A stretch of DNA of 64,000 nt from an uncultured Bacteroidales bacterium (GCA_937896505.1 CALBNP010000136.1:1-64000), one strand, 5' to 3'. Positions 1 to 8,744 are shown, numbered from the stretch's first letter. Program-made: numbers and translations. Notes: generated by a model not told the origin, from the sequence alone.

Positions 1-2
1 TT

Positions 3-365
3 GTGCTGCTTGTGGTCGGAACTATCGTCACGGTGTTCACGGTTTTCTATTTTGGCCGTCACCTGATGAAGAAGGACTGGTTCGAGAAGTCGATATTTGC
101 ATGGGGCTGGTGGACGGGTACCATGGCCATGGGCATTGCGCTTTTGCGTATCGTCGATCCAAAAATGGCTTCGAAGGCCCTCGATGATTATGCGCTCGCC
201 TATCTGCCTTGTGCTCCCGTCGAAATCGTGCTGATTTCCTTGGTGCCTTTGATGTTTGCCAATGGTCAAGGTCTGTGGCTGATGCTGGCTTGCCTTGCCA
301 TTTCGTTCGTCTTGCTGCTTTTGGCACGCCGCCTCAAATGGTGGATTCCGAAAAAAATGAATTGA
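3..365 (+). CDS. C-terminal end of a membrane transporter, GltS-like (partial)
   Basis: The gene enters from the left edge, so only the last 120 residues or so are visible. They contain about three hydrophobic segments and end in a basic tail. The stretch WTGTMAMGIALLRIVDPK followed by DDYALAYLP resembles the C-terminal part of sodium/glutamate symporters (GltS/ESS family), where a TGxxATGxALLR motif precedes a membrane helix. If so, it imports glutamate with sodium across the inner membrane. The missing N-terminus prevents firm assignment; another secondary transporter family remains possible. Confidence 0.55.
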   Translation: MLLVVGTIVTVFTVFYFGRHLMKKDWFEKSIFAWGWWTGTMAMGIALLRIVDPKMASKALDDYALAYLPCAPVEIVLISLVPLMFANGQGLWLMLACLAISFVLLLLARRLKWWIPKKMN

Positions 366-390
366 TGTCGAATAAATAACTGAATGTAAA

Positions 391-1200
391 ATGAGACGAA
401 TTTTATTTTTGGTTGTGATTATCCTGTTTTCGGGTTGCCTTGTTGCCCAACAGGATACGCTGCCTGCTCCATCAACTTATCGCGTCAATGGTGTGACTTT
501 CAAGATGGTAAGGGTTGAAAAAGGCGATTTCTGGATGGGAGCACAACACCTTGATACCGCTGATTTCAATTTTGACCGGTTAAGTCAGAGCGACGAGATG
601 CCGGTGCATTTTGTGAGCATCAAGGATGATTTCTACATTGGCCAGACCGAAGTGACGCAAAAGCTGTGGAAAGCGGTGATGGGTAACAATCCGAGCAAGA
701 AGAAATGCTCCAAGCGTCCTGTGGAAAACGTGTCGTATTATGAGGTTATGGAGTTTATCGAAGTACTTGATAGTCTGACGGGTATGCATTTCCGTCTGCC
801 AACGGAAGAAGAGTGGGAGTTTGCTGCGCGTGGCGGAAACCATTCGCGACATTATATCTATAGCGGTGGCGATAAGCTGAAGCGTGTGGCATGGTTCAAC
901 GGCAACGCTCGAAAGACGAAGAAAGTAGGCAAACGTGCAGCCAACGAATTGGGCATCCATGATATGTCGGGTAACGTATGGGAATGGTGCTCAACGAATT
1001 ACCATTATTTCGACAAGGCACGCAATGCTAAACTCGGCAACGATGGTAAGATGATGTGCATTCGCGGCGGCGCATGGCAGCTTCCCGCCAATGCGTGCCG
1101 TGTGTCGTGGCGCGGCAAACGTATGCCTGACGCAAGGAATTCCTTTGGCGGTTTCAGGCTTTGCCTTGATGCGAAATATGTCAAGGAAGAGACAGAATGA
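391..1200 (+). CDS. Formylglycine-generating-enzyme-like (SUMF1 domain) lipoprotein
   Basis: The 269-residue product opens with an export signal ending FSGC, so it may be a lipoprotein. The rest is one FGE-sulfatase/SUMF1 domain: FWMGA near residue 48, then DFYIGQTEVTQKLW, RPVENVSYYE, RLPTEEEWEFAARGG, DMSGNVWEWC and the terminal GGFRLC. This fold is used by sulfatase-activating enzymes and by many Bacteroidota surface and gliding proteins (GldK/PorK). No sulfatase lies nearby, so an oxidase role is not supported; a structural or binding role in the envelope is as likely. It stands alone between the transporter tail and the DUF4160 gene. Confidence 0.85.
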   Translation: MRRILFLVVIILFSGCLVAQQDTLPAPSTYRVNGVTFKMVRVEKGDFWMGAQHLDTADFNFDRLSQSDEMPVHFVSIKDDFYIGQTEVTQKLWKAVMGNNPSKKKCSKRPVENVSYYEVMEFIEVLDSLTGMHFRLPTEEEWEFAARGGNHSRHYIYSGGDKLKRVAWFNGNARKTKKVGKRAANELGIHDMSGNVWEWCSTNYHYFDKARNAKLGNDGKMMCIRGGAWQLPANACRVSWRGKRMPDARNSFGGFRLCLDAKYVKEETE

Positions 1201-1209
1201 TTTTTTTAT

Positions 1210-1217
1210 TATTTTTG
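1210..1217 (+). promoter_or_regulatory. Bacteroidota -7 box upstream of DUF4160 gene
   Basis: TATTTTTG matches the TAnnTTTG consensus and lies 19 bases upstream of the ATG at 1237. It probably drives the DUF4160/DUF2442 pair. Confidence 0.5.
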
Positions 1218-1236
1218 CATTGTAAATAATGAAGTT

Positions 1237-1506
1237 ATGGCCGTATTGACAATGTTTTATGGAATAATCATTTCCATGTATTATTTCGATAATAGACAAC
1301 ATCATTTTCCACATCTTCACGTAAAGTGTCAGGATAAAGAAGCTGTGATTCGAATCCCTGATGGTGATGTGATTGAAGGTGATTTGCCTTCTGGAAAAAT
1401 GAAATTAGTGCTGGCGTGGATTGAAATCCATAAAGATGAAATCATGGCCGACTGGGAATTGGCTTCAAATGGTGCAAATGTGTTCCAAATCGACCCTTTA
1501 AAGTGA
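1237..1506 (+). CDS. DUF4160 family small protein
   Basis: This 89-residue protein has the DUF4160 signature: a hydrophobic start with FYGIIISMYYFD, then HHFPHLHVKC and a DGDVIEGDLPSGKMKLVLAWIEIHKDEIMADWELA block. Family members are widely found beside DUF2442 genes, as here, and the pair has been described as a toxin-antitoxin-like module, though its function is not established. The next gene starts 6 bases downstream. I see no DNA-binding motif. Confidence 0.85.
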   Translation: MAVLTMFYGIIISMYYFDNRQHHFPHLHVKCQDKEAVIRIPDGDVIEGDLPSGKMKLVLAWIEIHKDEIMADWELASNGANVFQIDPLK

Positions 1507-1512
1507 ATTTAG

Positions 1513-1755
1513 ATGAATCCTAGAGTAGTGAAGGTTACAGCGAACGAGAATTATTGTTTGCTTTTGGAGTTCTCGAATGGAGAAACGAAATGCTTTGATG
1601 TTTCTCCTTATATTGGTCGTGGCGTTTTTTCTGAATTGTCAAAAATTGAAGAGTTCAAAAAGGTTAAGGTGTTTTTGGGAACTGTTCAATGGGAAAATGG
1701 AGCCGATTTATGTCCCGACACTTTGTATCTGGATTCTGTGGAAATTTCAGCGTAA
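1513..1755 (+). CDS. DUF2442 family small protein
   Basis: The 80-residue product shows the DUF2442 pattern: PRVVKVTANENYCLLLEFSNGE, then FDVSPYIGRGVFSEL, and a C-terminal WENGADLCPDTLYLDS. It is the usual partner of DUF4160 and is co-transcribed with it. Its TAA stop abuts the first ATG of the next reading frame, but the next gene probably begins at 1780. Function is unknown; some DUF2442 proteins carry helix-turn-helix extensions, which this one lacks. Confidence 0.85.
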   Translation: MNPRVVKVTANENYCLLLEFSNGETKCFDVSPYIGRGVFSELSKIEEFKKVKVFLGTVQWENGADLCPDTLYLDSVEISA

Positions 1756-1779
1756 ATGACATTGCTTTTGCTAAAATCA

Positions 1780-3939
1780 ATGGATTTCTTGAAAAGGATC
1801 GTTGTAATTTTGATGTTATCGCTTTCCTATTTACTATCAGCCCAAAATGTAAGGAATGATAATGGTGAAGTGTTGCAGTCGCCGTGGTGCGGTGGATTGA
1901 ATGCCTGTCAGTTCGGGCAATTCGACTTGAATGGCGATGGCAAGAACGACCTTGTGGCCTTCGACCGTCATGGCAACCGTTTTTCGTGTTTCATCAATAA
2001 AGGCGCGATGGACGAGGTGGATTACGATTTCGATAATTCCTACGCTAAATTCTTTCCGCGACTCGACGAGTGGGCCATTTTTACAGATTACGATGGCGAC
2101 GGAAAGACCGATATTTTCACCTATTCAAAAGGTTGGGCGGGCATCAAGGTGTTCCGGAATGTCACGGCCGACACGTTGGCTTTCGAGCTGGTAGCCTATC
2201 CATATCTCACTTCGTGGCAAAGCGGGGGAGAGGTGAACGTCCTCGCCACCAATGCCGATTATCCGGCCATCGTCGATGTGGATGGCGACGGCGACTTGGA
2301 CATCCTCACTTTCAGTGTGTTGGGCACTTTCATCGAGAAGCACCTTAACCTTTCGGTCGAACGATACGGAACGCGCGACTCTCTCGTGTTTGAGCGGACT
2401 GACTATTGCTGGGGACGTGTGGCCGAAAGCGAAGAAGACAACCTCATGTATCTCGACACTTGCTTGTTTGGCAATTCGTTGATTGTCAACAAGGATGACT
2501 TTCGTCATCGGGGCGCCACTTTGGCCATTCGTGACCTTACGGGGAATGGACTGCCCGATTTGCTGCTGGCTGATGTCGATTATCTTGGATTGACTTTCTT
2601 GCAAAATGGCGGCTCGCCTGATAAAGCCTTGATGGTTAGCCAAACATCGCAATTTCCTGAAAATCATCCGATAAATCTCTATTCGATGCCTGTGCCGTTT
2701 TTCGGCGATGTCAACAATGACGGCCTTGACGACTTGCTTGTCTCGCCATTCGACCCCAATCCGATGGTGTGCGAAGGTCATCATTCCGTTTGGCTTTATC
2801 TGAATCGGGGAACCAATCAAAGTCCTGATTTCCAGTTCTATTCCGATTGTTTTTTGCAGGACAAGATGCTGGATTTCGGAACGGGTGCCTATCCCGTTTT
2901 TACCGATGTCGATGCCGATGGCTTGGTTGACCTCGTGGTGGGAACGGTAGGCGACATCGATTCAACCTATTATCATTACGGCAGCCTGAAAACGCATCGT
3001 TCGGCTCAACTCTATTATTATCGGAATGTCGGAACGGCTCAAAATCCATCATTCGAACTCGTGGATGATGATTTTGCACAACTGAAACAGATGAAAAAAA
3101 TGGCACTGGTACCGGCTTTTGGCGACATCGATGGAGATGGGAAAAACGAAATAATTGTGGGCTGCGATGAAGGTAAGATATTGCTGTTTGATGCAAGTCT
3201 TCAGTTGATTGACGATGATTTCCTCCACTATCGTTCAGCCTTTTCCGTGCCATTCGTTTTCGATTTCGATAGGGATGGAATCATGGATTTGGTGGTAGGC
3301 AATGTCTATGGGCGCCTGAGCTATTACCAAGGCACCGAATCGGGTTTAGAATGGCTAACTGACGATTTTGGTCAAGTGGATGTGCATGATGCTACGACAT
3401 CTTATTATGGATATAGCGTCCCGTTTGCGTTTCGCGATGGAAACGAGACCTTGTTGGCAGTAGGTTCAGAACAAGGTAAAGTGTTTTTGTTCAACAATAT
3501 AGATGGACATTTGAATCGTTCGTTTGCCGATATTTCCGACCAATGGAATCGTTTTGTAGATGGTTTCGACAATCGTTTTGGACTACGTAGTTCTGCCACT
3601 CTCGCCGATTTAAACGCCGATGGCAAGTTGGAAATGATTGTCGGAAACTTCGCTGGAGGCTTGCAACTTTTCAATGCGAATATTCCAGTAAGTCAGGATG
3701 TTAGCGAATATGGACTTGAAACGATTTCGGTCTTCCCCAATCCAGCAAAGACGGAAATCCAGATTGTCTTGCCAAATAATACTGGTGCTGATGTCAAGAT
3801 TTATGACCTTCTCGGCAGGTGCATGAAAAAACTCACATCAACATTGCACGTTGATGTGAGTGATTTGAAGTCGGGGATTTATTTCCTTGAAATTCGTTCT
3901 GATACAGCAACTTATCGCGGAAAATTTGTAGTGGATTGA
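1780..3939 (+). CDS. Secreted FG-GAP/VCBS repeat protein with type IX sorting domain
   Basis: A signal peptide (FLKRIVVILMLSLSYLLSAQ) supports the ATG at 1780 over the in-frame ATG at 1756. The mature protein carries at least nine calcium-binding-type FG-GAP/VCBS repeats of the form DxDGDGxxDLxxG, such as DLNGDGKNDLVAFD, DVDGDGDLDILTFS, DIDGDGKNEIIVG and DLNADGKLEMIVGN, expected to form a beta-propeller. The last 75 or so residues are a Por secretion sorting domain (VFPNPAKTEIQI, KIYDLLGRCMKKL, SGIYFLEI), so the protein should be exported by the type IX system and anchored or released at the cell surface. Its ligand is unknown. Confidence 0.9.
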   Translation: MDFLKRIVVILMLSLSYLLSAQNVRNDNGEVLQSPWCGGLNACQFGQFDLNGDGKNDLVAFDRHGNRFSCFINKGAMDEVDYDFDNSYAKFFPRLDEWAIFTDYDGDGKTDIFTYSKGWAGIKVFRNVTADTLAFELVAYPYLTSWQSGGEVNVLATNADYPAIVDVDGDGDLDILTFSVLGTFIEKHLNLSVERYGTRDSLVFERTDYCWGRVAESEEDNLMYLDTCLFGNSLIVNKDDFRHRGATLAIRDLTGNGLPDLLLADVDYLGLTFLQNGGSPDKALMVSQTSQFPENHPINLYSMPVPFFGDVNNDGLDDLLVSPFDPNPMVCEGHHSVWLYLNRGTNQSPDFQFYSDCFLQDKMLDFGTGAYPVFTDVDADGLVDLVVGTVGDIDSTYYHYGSLKTHRSAQLYYYRNVGTAQNPSFELVDDDFAQLKQMKKMALVPAFGDIDGDGKNEIIVGCDEGKILLFDASLQLIDDDFLHYRSAFSVPFVFDFDRDGIMDLVVGNVYGRLSYYQGTESGLEWLTDDFGQVDVHDATTSYYGYSVPFAFRDGNETLLAVGSEQGKVFLFNNIDGHLNRSFADISDQWNRFVDGFDNRFGLRSSATLADLNADGKLEMIVGNFAGGLQLFNANIPVSQDVSEYGLETISVFPNPAKTEIQIVLPNNTGADVKIYDLLGRCMKKLTSTLHVDVSDLKSGIYFLEIRSDTATYRGKFVVD

Positions 3940-3946
3940 CCAAAGC

Positions 3947-4843
3947 CTAGTTCTTCTTGATAATGATAGTGTTAGGCTTGTTGGTTGCCCCATTGCTGCC
4001 TGAGTTGTTGCCCGAATTGCTTGTTCCGTTGACGATGGTCGGCTTAGGTGTGCTTCCGCTCTTGGCATGATAGGTGTATCCTGCGGCTTCGGCCATGCTC
4101 TTGATTTTGGCAGCACGCTTGGCACTGTCGGGGTGGGTCGAGAACATCTGCGCCACCTTGCTTTGGGTGCCGCTGTTTCCATTCAAGCTGATGAGCACGT
4201 TAAGGGCATCATACATGGCGAAGGCATCAACGCCATTGGTGATGCAGAATTGGAAAGCAGCTTCGTCGGCTTCGTATTCTTGCTTGCGCGAGTAGGCGTT
4301 TGAGGCAAGTTCTTGTGCCAAGTCGCCCATGAAACCTTGCGAAATGGCACCTGCTGTTTGACTGAAGGCGCCAATGCCATAACGGGCAGCCACCATCAGA
4401 TAGGAGGTGCGGTAAGCATCACGGACGTCCTTGTTCTTCAGGTGACCCAATTCGTGGCCGATGACGGCAAAGATTTCGTCGTCGGTCATCACGTCCATCA
4501 GTCCGGAATAGACACGAACGCTGCCATCGCCACTGGCAAAGGCATTGACGGTGTTGGATTGATATACCTTATAGTTGACATTCATGTCGCCGATGTTCTT
4601 GAAACGTGCCATGATGCGCGACAAACGCTGCGTGTATTCGTTTGATGCGGGCAATACCGTGTTTTCGGCATCCGTCGTAGCCATGTATTCGACGCAAAGC
4701 TGTGCGACTTGCGAATCGGAAATGGTAAGGGCTTGCATGGCGGCGGCACCAGCGTTCATGGCTGCATTCGGGTCAACGACTTTTAAGGTTGAGCAGCTGG
4801 CCATCATTAATAAGGTGGCGGCTCCAATGATAATTTTCTTCAT
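3947..4843 (-). CDS. M48 family zinc metallopeptidase lipoprotein
   Basis: The start at 4843 gives a clear lipoprotein signal (MKKIIIGAATLLMMASC); an upstream in-frame ATG at 4867 would hide it. The zinc motif HELGH sits in VIGHELGHLKNKD, with a downstream EYEADEAA that supplies the third ligand, as in Oma1/HtpX/BepA-like M48 peptidases. The C-terminal tail is low-complexity and rich in Gly, Ser, Asn and Lys. It is probably a periplasmic or outer-membrane-associated quality-control protease. It is convergent with the FG-GAP gene (7 bases apart) and divergent from the SPFH operon. Confidence 0.92.
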   Translation of the reverse strand: MKKIIIGAATLLMMASCSTLKVVDPNAAMNAGAAAMQALTISDSQVAQLCVEYMATTDAENTVLPASNEYTQRLSRIMARFKNIGDMNVNYKVYQSNTVNAFASGDGSVRVYSGLMDVMTDDEIFAVIGHELGHLKNKDVRDAYRTSYLMVAARYGIGAFSQTAGAISQGFMGDLAQELASNAYSRKQEYEADEAAFQFCITNGVDAFAMYDALNVLISLNGNSGTQSKVAQMFSTHPDSAKRAAKIKSMAEAAGYTYHAKSGSTPKPTIVNGTSNSGNNSGSNGATNKPNTIIIKKN

Positions 4844-4912
4844 GGTGAATCGGTTTAATTTGTTCAATGATTTGCAAAAATAGGCAATTATTGAAAAAAA
4901 ACTCCGAATTAA

Positions 4913-4942
4913 TTTGCATATTCCAAAATTGTTGTATTTTTG
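4913..4942 (+). promoter_or_regulatory. Promoter of the SPFH operon
   Basis: TTTG at 4913-4916 and TATTTTTG at 4935-4942 are separated by 18 bases, a near-ideal Bacteroidota promoter. It lies 32 bases upstream of the ATG at 4975, in the divergent gap with the M48 gene. Confidence 0.7.
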
Positions 4943-4974
4943 CGCATCAAAATAATATCAAAATAATATCACTT

Positions 4975-5913
4975 ATGGAAACAAAAGAATTTGAATTTAA
5001 GGGTTTTGCGATGAATGGATTCGTCGCATTGTTTGTTGAAATCGCACTCGTTGCCATGTGCATTTTTGGCTTTGCTTGCTCGCCAAGCGAATCGAGTTTC
5101 ACCTTCATCTTGTCAATCGTTGGCATCATTCTGGCCATTTTCATTCCCATCGGCTTCCGCAAATTGGAACCGAATGAAGCTATGCTGATGCTTTTCTTCG
5201 GTGTCTATAAAGGCACTTTCACGAAGACCGGCTTCCACTGGGTCAATTTCCTGATGACCTCAAAGAAAGTCTCGCTCCGTGCGCGCAACCTGAACCCCGA
5301 CAACATCAAGGTCAACGACAAGACGGGCAACCCGATTATGATTGGCCAGATTCTGGTCTGGAAACTGAAGGACACCTACAAGGCCATGTTTGAGATTGAC
5401 TCGCAGACCATGGCGGGCGGCTCAAGCACTACGCCAGTGTCGGTGTCGAGCCGCATGAGGGCTTTCGAGAGCTTCATCCAGGTGCAGAGCGATGCCGCTT
5501 TGCGCGAGGTAGCAGGCATGTACGCCTACGACGAGACCGATGGCCGTACCGAAGAACTCACCTTGCGTTCGGGCGGCAAGGAAATCAACGAAGTGCTGAA
5601 GTCGAAACTGAACGAGCGTCTCGCCATGTCGGGTCTCGAAGTCATCGAAGCACGTATCAACTATCTCGCTTATTCGCCTGAAATTGCAGCCGTCATGTTG
5701 CGTCGCCAGCAGGCTGCCGCCATCATTTCGGCCCGCGAAAAGATTGTGGATGGCGCCGTTTCGATGGTAAAGATGGCTTTGGATAAACTGAAAGACGAAA
5801 ATGTCGTCGAACTCGACGAGGAACGCAAGGCCGCCATGGTCAGCAACTTGCTCGTGGTGCTTTGCGCCGACGAATCGGCGCAGCCTGTGCTGAATACCGG
5901 TAGTCTGTATTAA
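4975..5913 (+). CDS. SPFH/Band 7 domain membrane protein
   Basis: The start at 4975 follows a good promoter; an in-frame upstream ATG at 4867 lies before that promoter and is unlikely. Two N-terminal hydrophobic helices (about residues 14-35 and 44-62) precede FRKLEPNEAMLMLFFGVYKGTFTKTG, the usual entry to an SPFH domain, and an Ala-rich helical C-terminus (PEIAAVMLRRQQAAAIISARE). SPFH proteins oligomerise into membrane microdomain scaffolds. It heads an operon with two DUF3784-like membrane proteins, a CPBP protease and a small ribbon-helix-helix protein, suggesting a membrane-homeostasis unit. Confidence 0.9.
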   Translation: METKEFEFKGFAMNGFVALFVEIALVAMCIFGFACSPSESSFTFILSIVGIILAIFIPIGFRKLEPNEAMLMLFFGVYKGTFTKTGFHWVNFLMTSKKVSLRARNLNPDNIKVNDKTGNPIMIGQILVWKLKDTYKAMFEIDSQTMAGGSSTTPVSVSSRMRAFESFIQVQSDAALREVAGMYAYDETDGRTEELTLRSGGKEINEVLKSKLNERLAMSGLEVIEARINYLAYSPEIAAVMLRRQQAAAIISAREKIVDGAVSMVKMALDKLKDENVVELDEERKAAMVSNLLVVLCADESAQPVLNTGSLY

Positions 5914-5924
5914 TTTGTTCAGCC

Positions 5925-6695
5925 ATGGATATTGAATACATACTTTTCTTTCTTTTTGGGCTTGTTATAATAGGTTTTGGCATCTATTGTAAGTTTCATC
6001 AAGAGAATATGTCTGTTAATGCTAATCCCGCATGGCCGATAGAAGGGCAGAAGAAATTCGTTGTTGCGTTGTATTTTTCCTTCGGGCTCATGATTACTAT
6101 TGTAACTTTACTTTTGATTTTGCTTCAATCGTCAGAAAACATTGATCTTGTGGTTGTTCCTGTAATTGCTTTTTTCACATTGCTGATGTTGTGGCTTTCG
6201 TGGAAATTCATTTTCAGTCAAGTTGAGAAATGGAGAGTCATAATGCTGGTTGTCATTTCTGTTTTGACGGTCGCAGGCATTGCATTGGTTGTTTATTATA
6301 TCTGTAGTTTTGAACCAACGGCAGAAATAGAAGCGGTAAATGAGGTGAAAGAGGCAACCGAAGTGGATGAGATACCTGTGAATACATGGGCACCTGATCT
6401 TTTCTTATTGGCATTCGTTGAATTGGTGGTTTTCATTAGGATGATATTTTGTCCTGAGAAAACTCGAGTTTTCAAGAATCTGACCGAAGAGCAACGGGCT
6501 AAAGCAGATTTGGCGAGTTTTCAAAAAGCAAATGCACTACTTTATTTCCTTCTTTTTGCCATACTCATGGCATTTGGAATCACTGCATTATATGTTAAGA
6601 TGAATATGTTATGTATGCTAATTCCTGTGGCTGTCTTTCTGCCAATTTATTATATCATGAATCGCAGAATGAAAGTGTATTTGGGAGAGGATTGA
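5925..6695 (+). CDS. Polytopic membrane protein with DUF3784-like C-terminus
   Basis: This 256-residue protein has about six or seven predicted membrane helices, grouped as an N-terminal set, an acidic loop near residues 130-150 (EIEAVNEVKEATEVDE) and a C-terminal set. The segment KNLTEEQRAKADLASFQKAN before two final helices resembles the loop of DUF3784 proteins. It begins 12 bases after the SPFH gene and is in its operon. I do not know its function. Confidence 0.6.
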   Translation: MDIEYILFFLFGLVIIGFGIYCKFHQENMSVNANPAWPIEGQKKFVVALYFSFGLMITIVTLLLILLQSSENIDLVVVPVIAFFTLLMLWLSWKFIFSQVEKWRVIMLVVISVLTVAGIALVVYYICSFEPTAEIEAVNEVKEATEVDEIPVNTWAPDLFLLAFVELVVFIRMIFCPEKTRVFKNLTEEQRAKADLASFQKANALLYFLLFAILMAFGITALYVKMNMLCMLIPVAVFLPIYYIMNRRMKVYLGED

Positions 6696-6722
6696 TTGTT
6701 TATAATTTAACTGTTTAATACT

Positions 6723-7466
6723 ATGCTGTTTGCAAATATTTTTGTAGGAGTTTTGATAATCTTGGCCGGAATCCTCTGCTATAAGTTCCCCAATCAGATT
6801 AATCCATACGGTGGCATGTCGCCTGAAAGAAAGGCTTTGGTTGACATCGATGGCCTAAGACGAAGCATTTTGTGGATTATGGTGGCTACGGGAATTGCTT
6901 TTCTGCTCTTGGCAGTGTTCCATAAATACCTTGCCGCTCATCCTATTCTTGACTTTTGGGCTATTATGGGCATTTGCGTAGCCATGCTCGTGGCCGTGCT
7001 GATTGCCATGAAGCGACACAACGGCTGGGGAAAGGACCAGGATGGAACGATCTATACTCATGACAAAGGCCGCTCGGTAGTGATAATTGTTGCGGTTGTC
7101 ATTTCCGTGGTTACGGTGACTGTCTTGGAAAGGTCGGACAAATCGTCGCAGATTGAGGTGAAGGACAGTGTGTTGCATATTTCCGGCATGTATGGCCGCG
7201 ACATCCCGGTGAATGATATCGTAACGATGGAAGTGCTCGACGAGATGCCTGTCATGGCCATGCGCACCAATGGCTCGTCGTTCAAGAACAAGAACAAAGG
7301 CCATTTCCTGACCCAAAACGACGAAAAATGCCTGTTGTTCGTCACTTACAATGGTGGTCCGTACATCGAATTGCGCACGGCTGACGACTTGATTTACCTG
7401 AATCGGGAAACGCCCGAAGAAACCACGAAACTAATTGATGAGTTGAAAGTCTGTATGAATAAATGA
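6723..7466 (+). CDS. DUF3784-like membrane protein with C-terminal PH-like domain
   Basis: The N-terminal half has about four membrane helices with the DUF3784-type loop YGGMSPERKALVDIDGLRR after the first. After the fourth helix the chain becomes soluble: residues 140-247 (IEVKDSVLHISGMYGRDIPVNDI, then TYNGGPYIELRTADDLIYLN) look like a bacterial PH-type beta domain. It is the third gene of the SPFH operon. A membrane-associated scaffolding role is plausible but only inferred. Confidence 0.6.
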   Translation: MLFANIFVGVLIILAGILCYKFPNQINPYGGMSPERKALVDIDGLRRSILWIMVATGIAFLLLAVFHKYLAAHPILDFWAIMGICVAMLVAVLIAMKRHNGWGKDQDGTIYTHDKGRSVVIIVAVVISVVTVTVLERSDKSSQIEVKDSVLHISGMYGRDIPVNDIVTMEVLDEMPVMAMRTNGSSFKNKNKGHFLTQNDEKCLLFVTYNGGPYIELRTADDLIYLNRETPEETTKLIDELKVCMNK

Positions 7467-7556
7467 CAATGTCATTCCGAGGCCATTGCCCATGTCATAC
7501 CGACCGACGAAGGAGGGAGAGTATCTATGGGCAATGGGCGAAAGGAATCTATTGTT
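7467..7556 (+). repeat. Dispersed hairpin repeat between membrane protein and CPBP genes
   Basis: A core GTCATACCGACC...GAAGGAGG...TATCTATGG is flanked by complementary arms (CCATTGCCCAT at 7482-7492 and ATGGGCAATGG at 7526-7536), with outer GTCATTCCGA and GGAATCTATTG pieces. Related units occur near 48403 and at 57028-57205. This is the type of short palindromic repeat dispersed in Bacteroidota intergenic regions. Confidence 0.7.
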
Positions 7557-7592
7557 ATATGTTCAATTCGACAAAACATTAAAAGTAATGAA

Positions 7593-8525
7593 ATGAAAAG
7601 AGCAATAAAATTCTCGATAGCGGTCTGCCTATTCAGTTGGGCGATGTTTGCCATTGTCCGCTTCGGATTTGGCATAACCAACGAGACTAACAAGATGGTT
7701 TTCACCATTTTCGAATCCATCTACATGCTTTTCCCGATGCTGGCGGCATTGGTGCTTCAGGCTTTCAAGATGGAAAAGTTCAATCACACGGGTTTGGTCA
7801 ACTTCAAGATTTCGTGGACTTGGCTCGTGGCTTGGCTGCTGCCGCTCGCCATGGTATTTTTGTGCATCTTGATTAACGGATGTTTCCCTGGCATCAAGCT
7901 GGAATACAGCGCCGAGCAGCTCATCAGCCAATATAAGGTTCCCGAAGAGCAGCAAGAGCTGGTTCGCTCGCAGCTGTCATCCATGCCCGCCTCGCTGATG
8001 GTCATCTCGACTGTCGTTTCAGCGCTTTTGGCGGGTGCCACCATCAATGCGGTTTTCGCCTTCGGTGAGGAATACGGCTGGCGCAACTATCTCGTCAACG
8101 CCTTGCGTGGAAAGAAGTTTTGGGCTGCGGCCTTGTTCATCGGCGCGGTTTGGGGCATTTGGCATTTCCCGCTTATCCTGTTGGGCCACAACTATCCCAA
8201 CGAGCCTTATTGGGGCGTGTTGCTGATGGTCGTCATGTGCGTGCTGTTAGGTACCATCGAATTGTATTTTGTGTTGAAAACCAAGTCGATGGTCGTGGCA
8301 GCCATCATTCATGGTACGATAAACGCCATCAGTGGCCTGGTCATCTATTTCGTTCAGGGCGGCAACGATTTCCTCAACGGAATGCCCGGCTTGGCTGGCT
8401 TCATCACGATGGGTATCGTCATCCTTTGCCTTTGGATATTTGACCATTATGTCTCGAAAGAGGACATTTTCGCACATACGTTAGATGAATCATTAAATAG
8501 GACAGGCCATGGCGAAGGAGAGTAA
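7593..8525 (+). CDS. CPBP family intramembrane metalloprotease
   Basis: The start at 7593 (MKRAIKFSIAVCLFSWAMF) begins a membrane helix; an in-frame ATG at 7527 falls inside a hairpin repeat. The 310-residue product has about eight helices. CPBP/Abi motifs are present: EEYGWRNYL (EExxxR), then HFPLILLGHN and HGTINA, which supply the glutamates and histidines of the intramembrane active site. Family members act as type II CAAX proteases or as bacteriocin-immunity proteins. Its last 17 bases overlap the start of a small ribbon-helix-helix gene, so the two are probably translationally coupled. Confidence 0.88.
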   Translation: MKRAIKFSIAVCLFSWAMFAIVRFGFGITNETNKMVFTIFESIYMLFPMLAALVLQAFKMEKFNHTGLVNFKISWTWLVAWLLPLAMVFLCILINGCFPGIKLEYSAEQLISQYKVPEEQQELVRSQLSSMPASLMVISTVVSALLAGATINAVFAFGEEYGWRNYLVNALRGKKFWAAALFIGAVWGIWHFPLILLGHNYPNEPYWGVLLMVVMCVLLGTIELYFVLKTKSMVVAAIIHGTINAISGLVIYFVQGGNDFLNGMPGLAGFITMGIVILCLWIFDHYVSKEDIFAHTLDESLNRTGHGEGE

Positions 8526-8676
8526 CGGAGCGACGAAGACTTTCCTCTTGCGCGTCGATGAGGAGACGATGGCGGCCCTTGAACAATGGGCTGCCGACGA
8601 GTTCCGTTCTGTCAACGGACAACTGCAATGGATTATCGCCGAAGCCCTGAAGAAAAACGGGCGGAAGAAGAAATAG
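8509..8676 (+). CDS. Small Arc-type ribbon-helix-helix protein
   Basis: A 55-residue frame begins at an ATG inside the end of the CPBP gene. The sequence KTFLLRVDEETMAALEQWA, followed by ADEFRSVNGQLQWIIAEALKKNG, is a typical Arc/MetJ ribbon-helix-helix: a short beta strand with alternating residues, then two helices. The end is basic (GRKKK). Such proteins bind DNA as dimers. In other Bacteroidota I recall small Arc-like genes beside SPFH genes, so it may autoregulate this operon. The gene is easy to miss because of its length and overlap. Confidence 0.75.
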   Translation: MAKESNGATKTFLLRVDEETMAALEQWAADEFRSVNGQLQWIIAEALKKNGRKKK

Positions 8677-8716
8677 CATTAATGCGAAAAATGTTGCTGT
8701 CTCACATTGCCTTTAG

Positions 8717-8744
8717 GTAGAGACGCGCCATGGCGCGTCTCTAC
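8717..8744. repeat. Perfect 28-bp palindrome (REP-like)
   Basis: The half-site GTAGAGACGCGCCA is followed by its exact reverse complement, centred on CATG. An imperfect second copy lies at 48366-48393. It is immediately followed by a second small hairpin at 8745-8760, so together they could also stop transcription from the SPFH operon. Confidence 0.85.

Noticed and set aside
2125..2820. 231-residue antisense frame inside the FG-GAP gene
   Set aside because: Opposite-strand shadow of a repeat-rich coding gene; no motif or promoter supports it.
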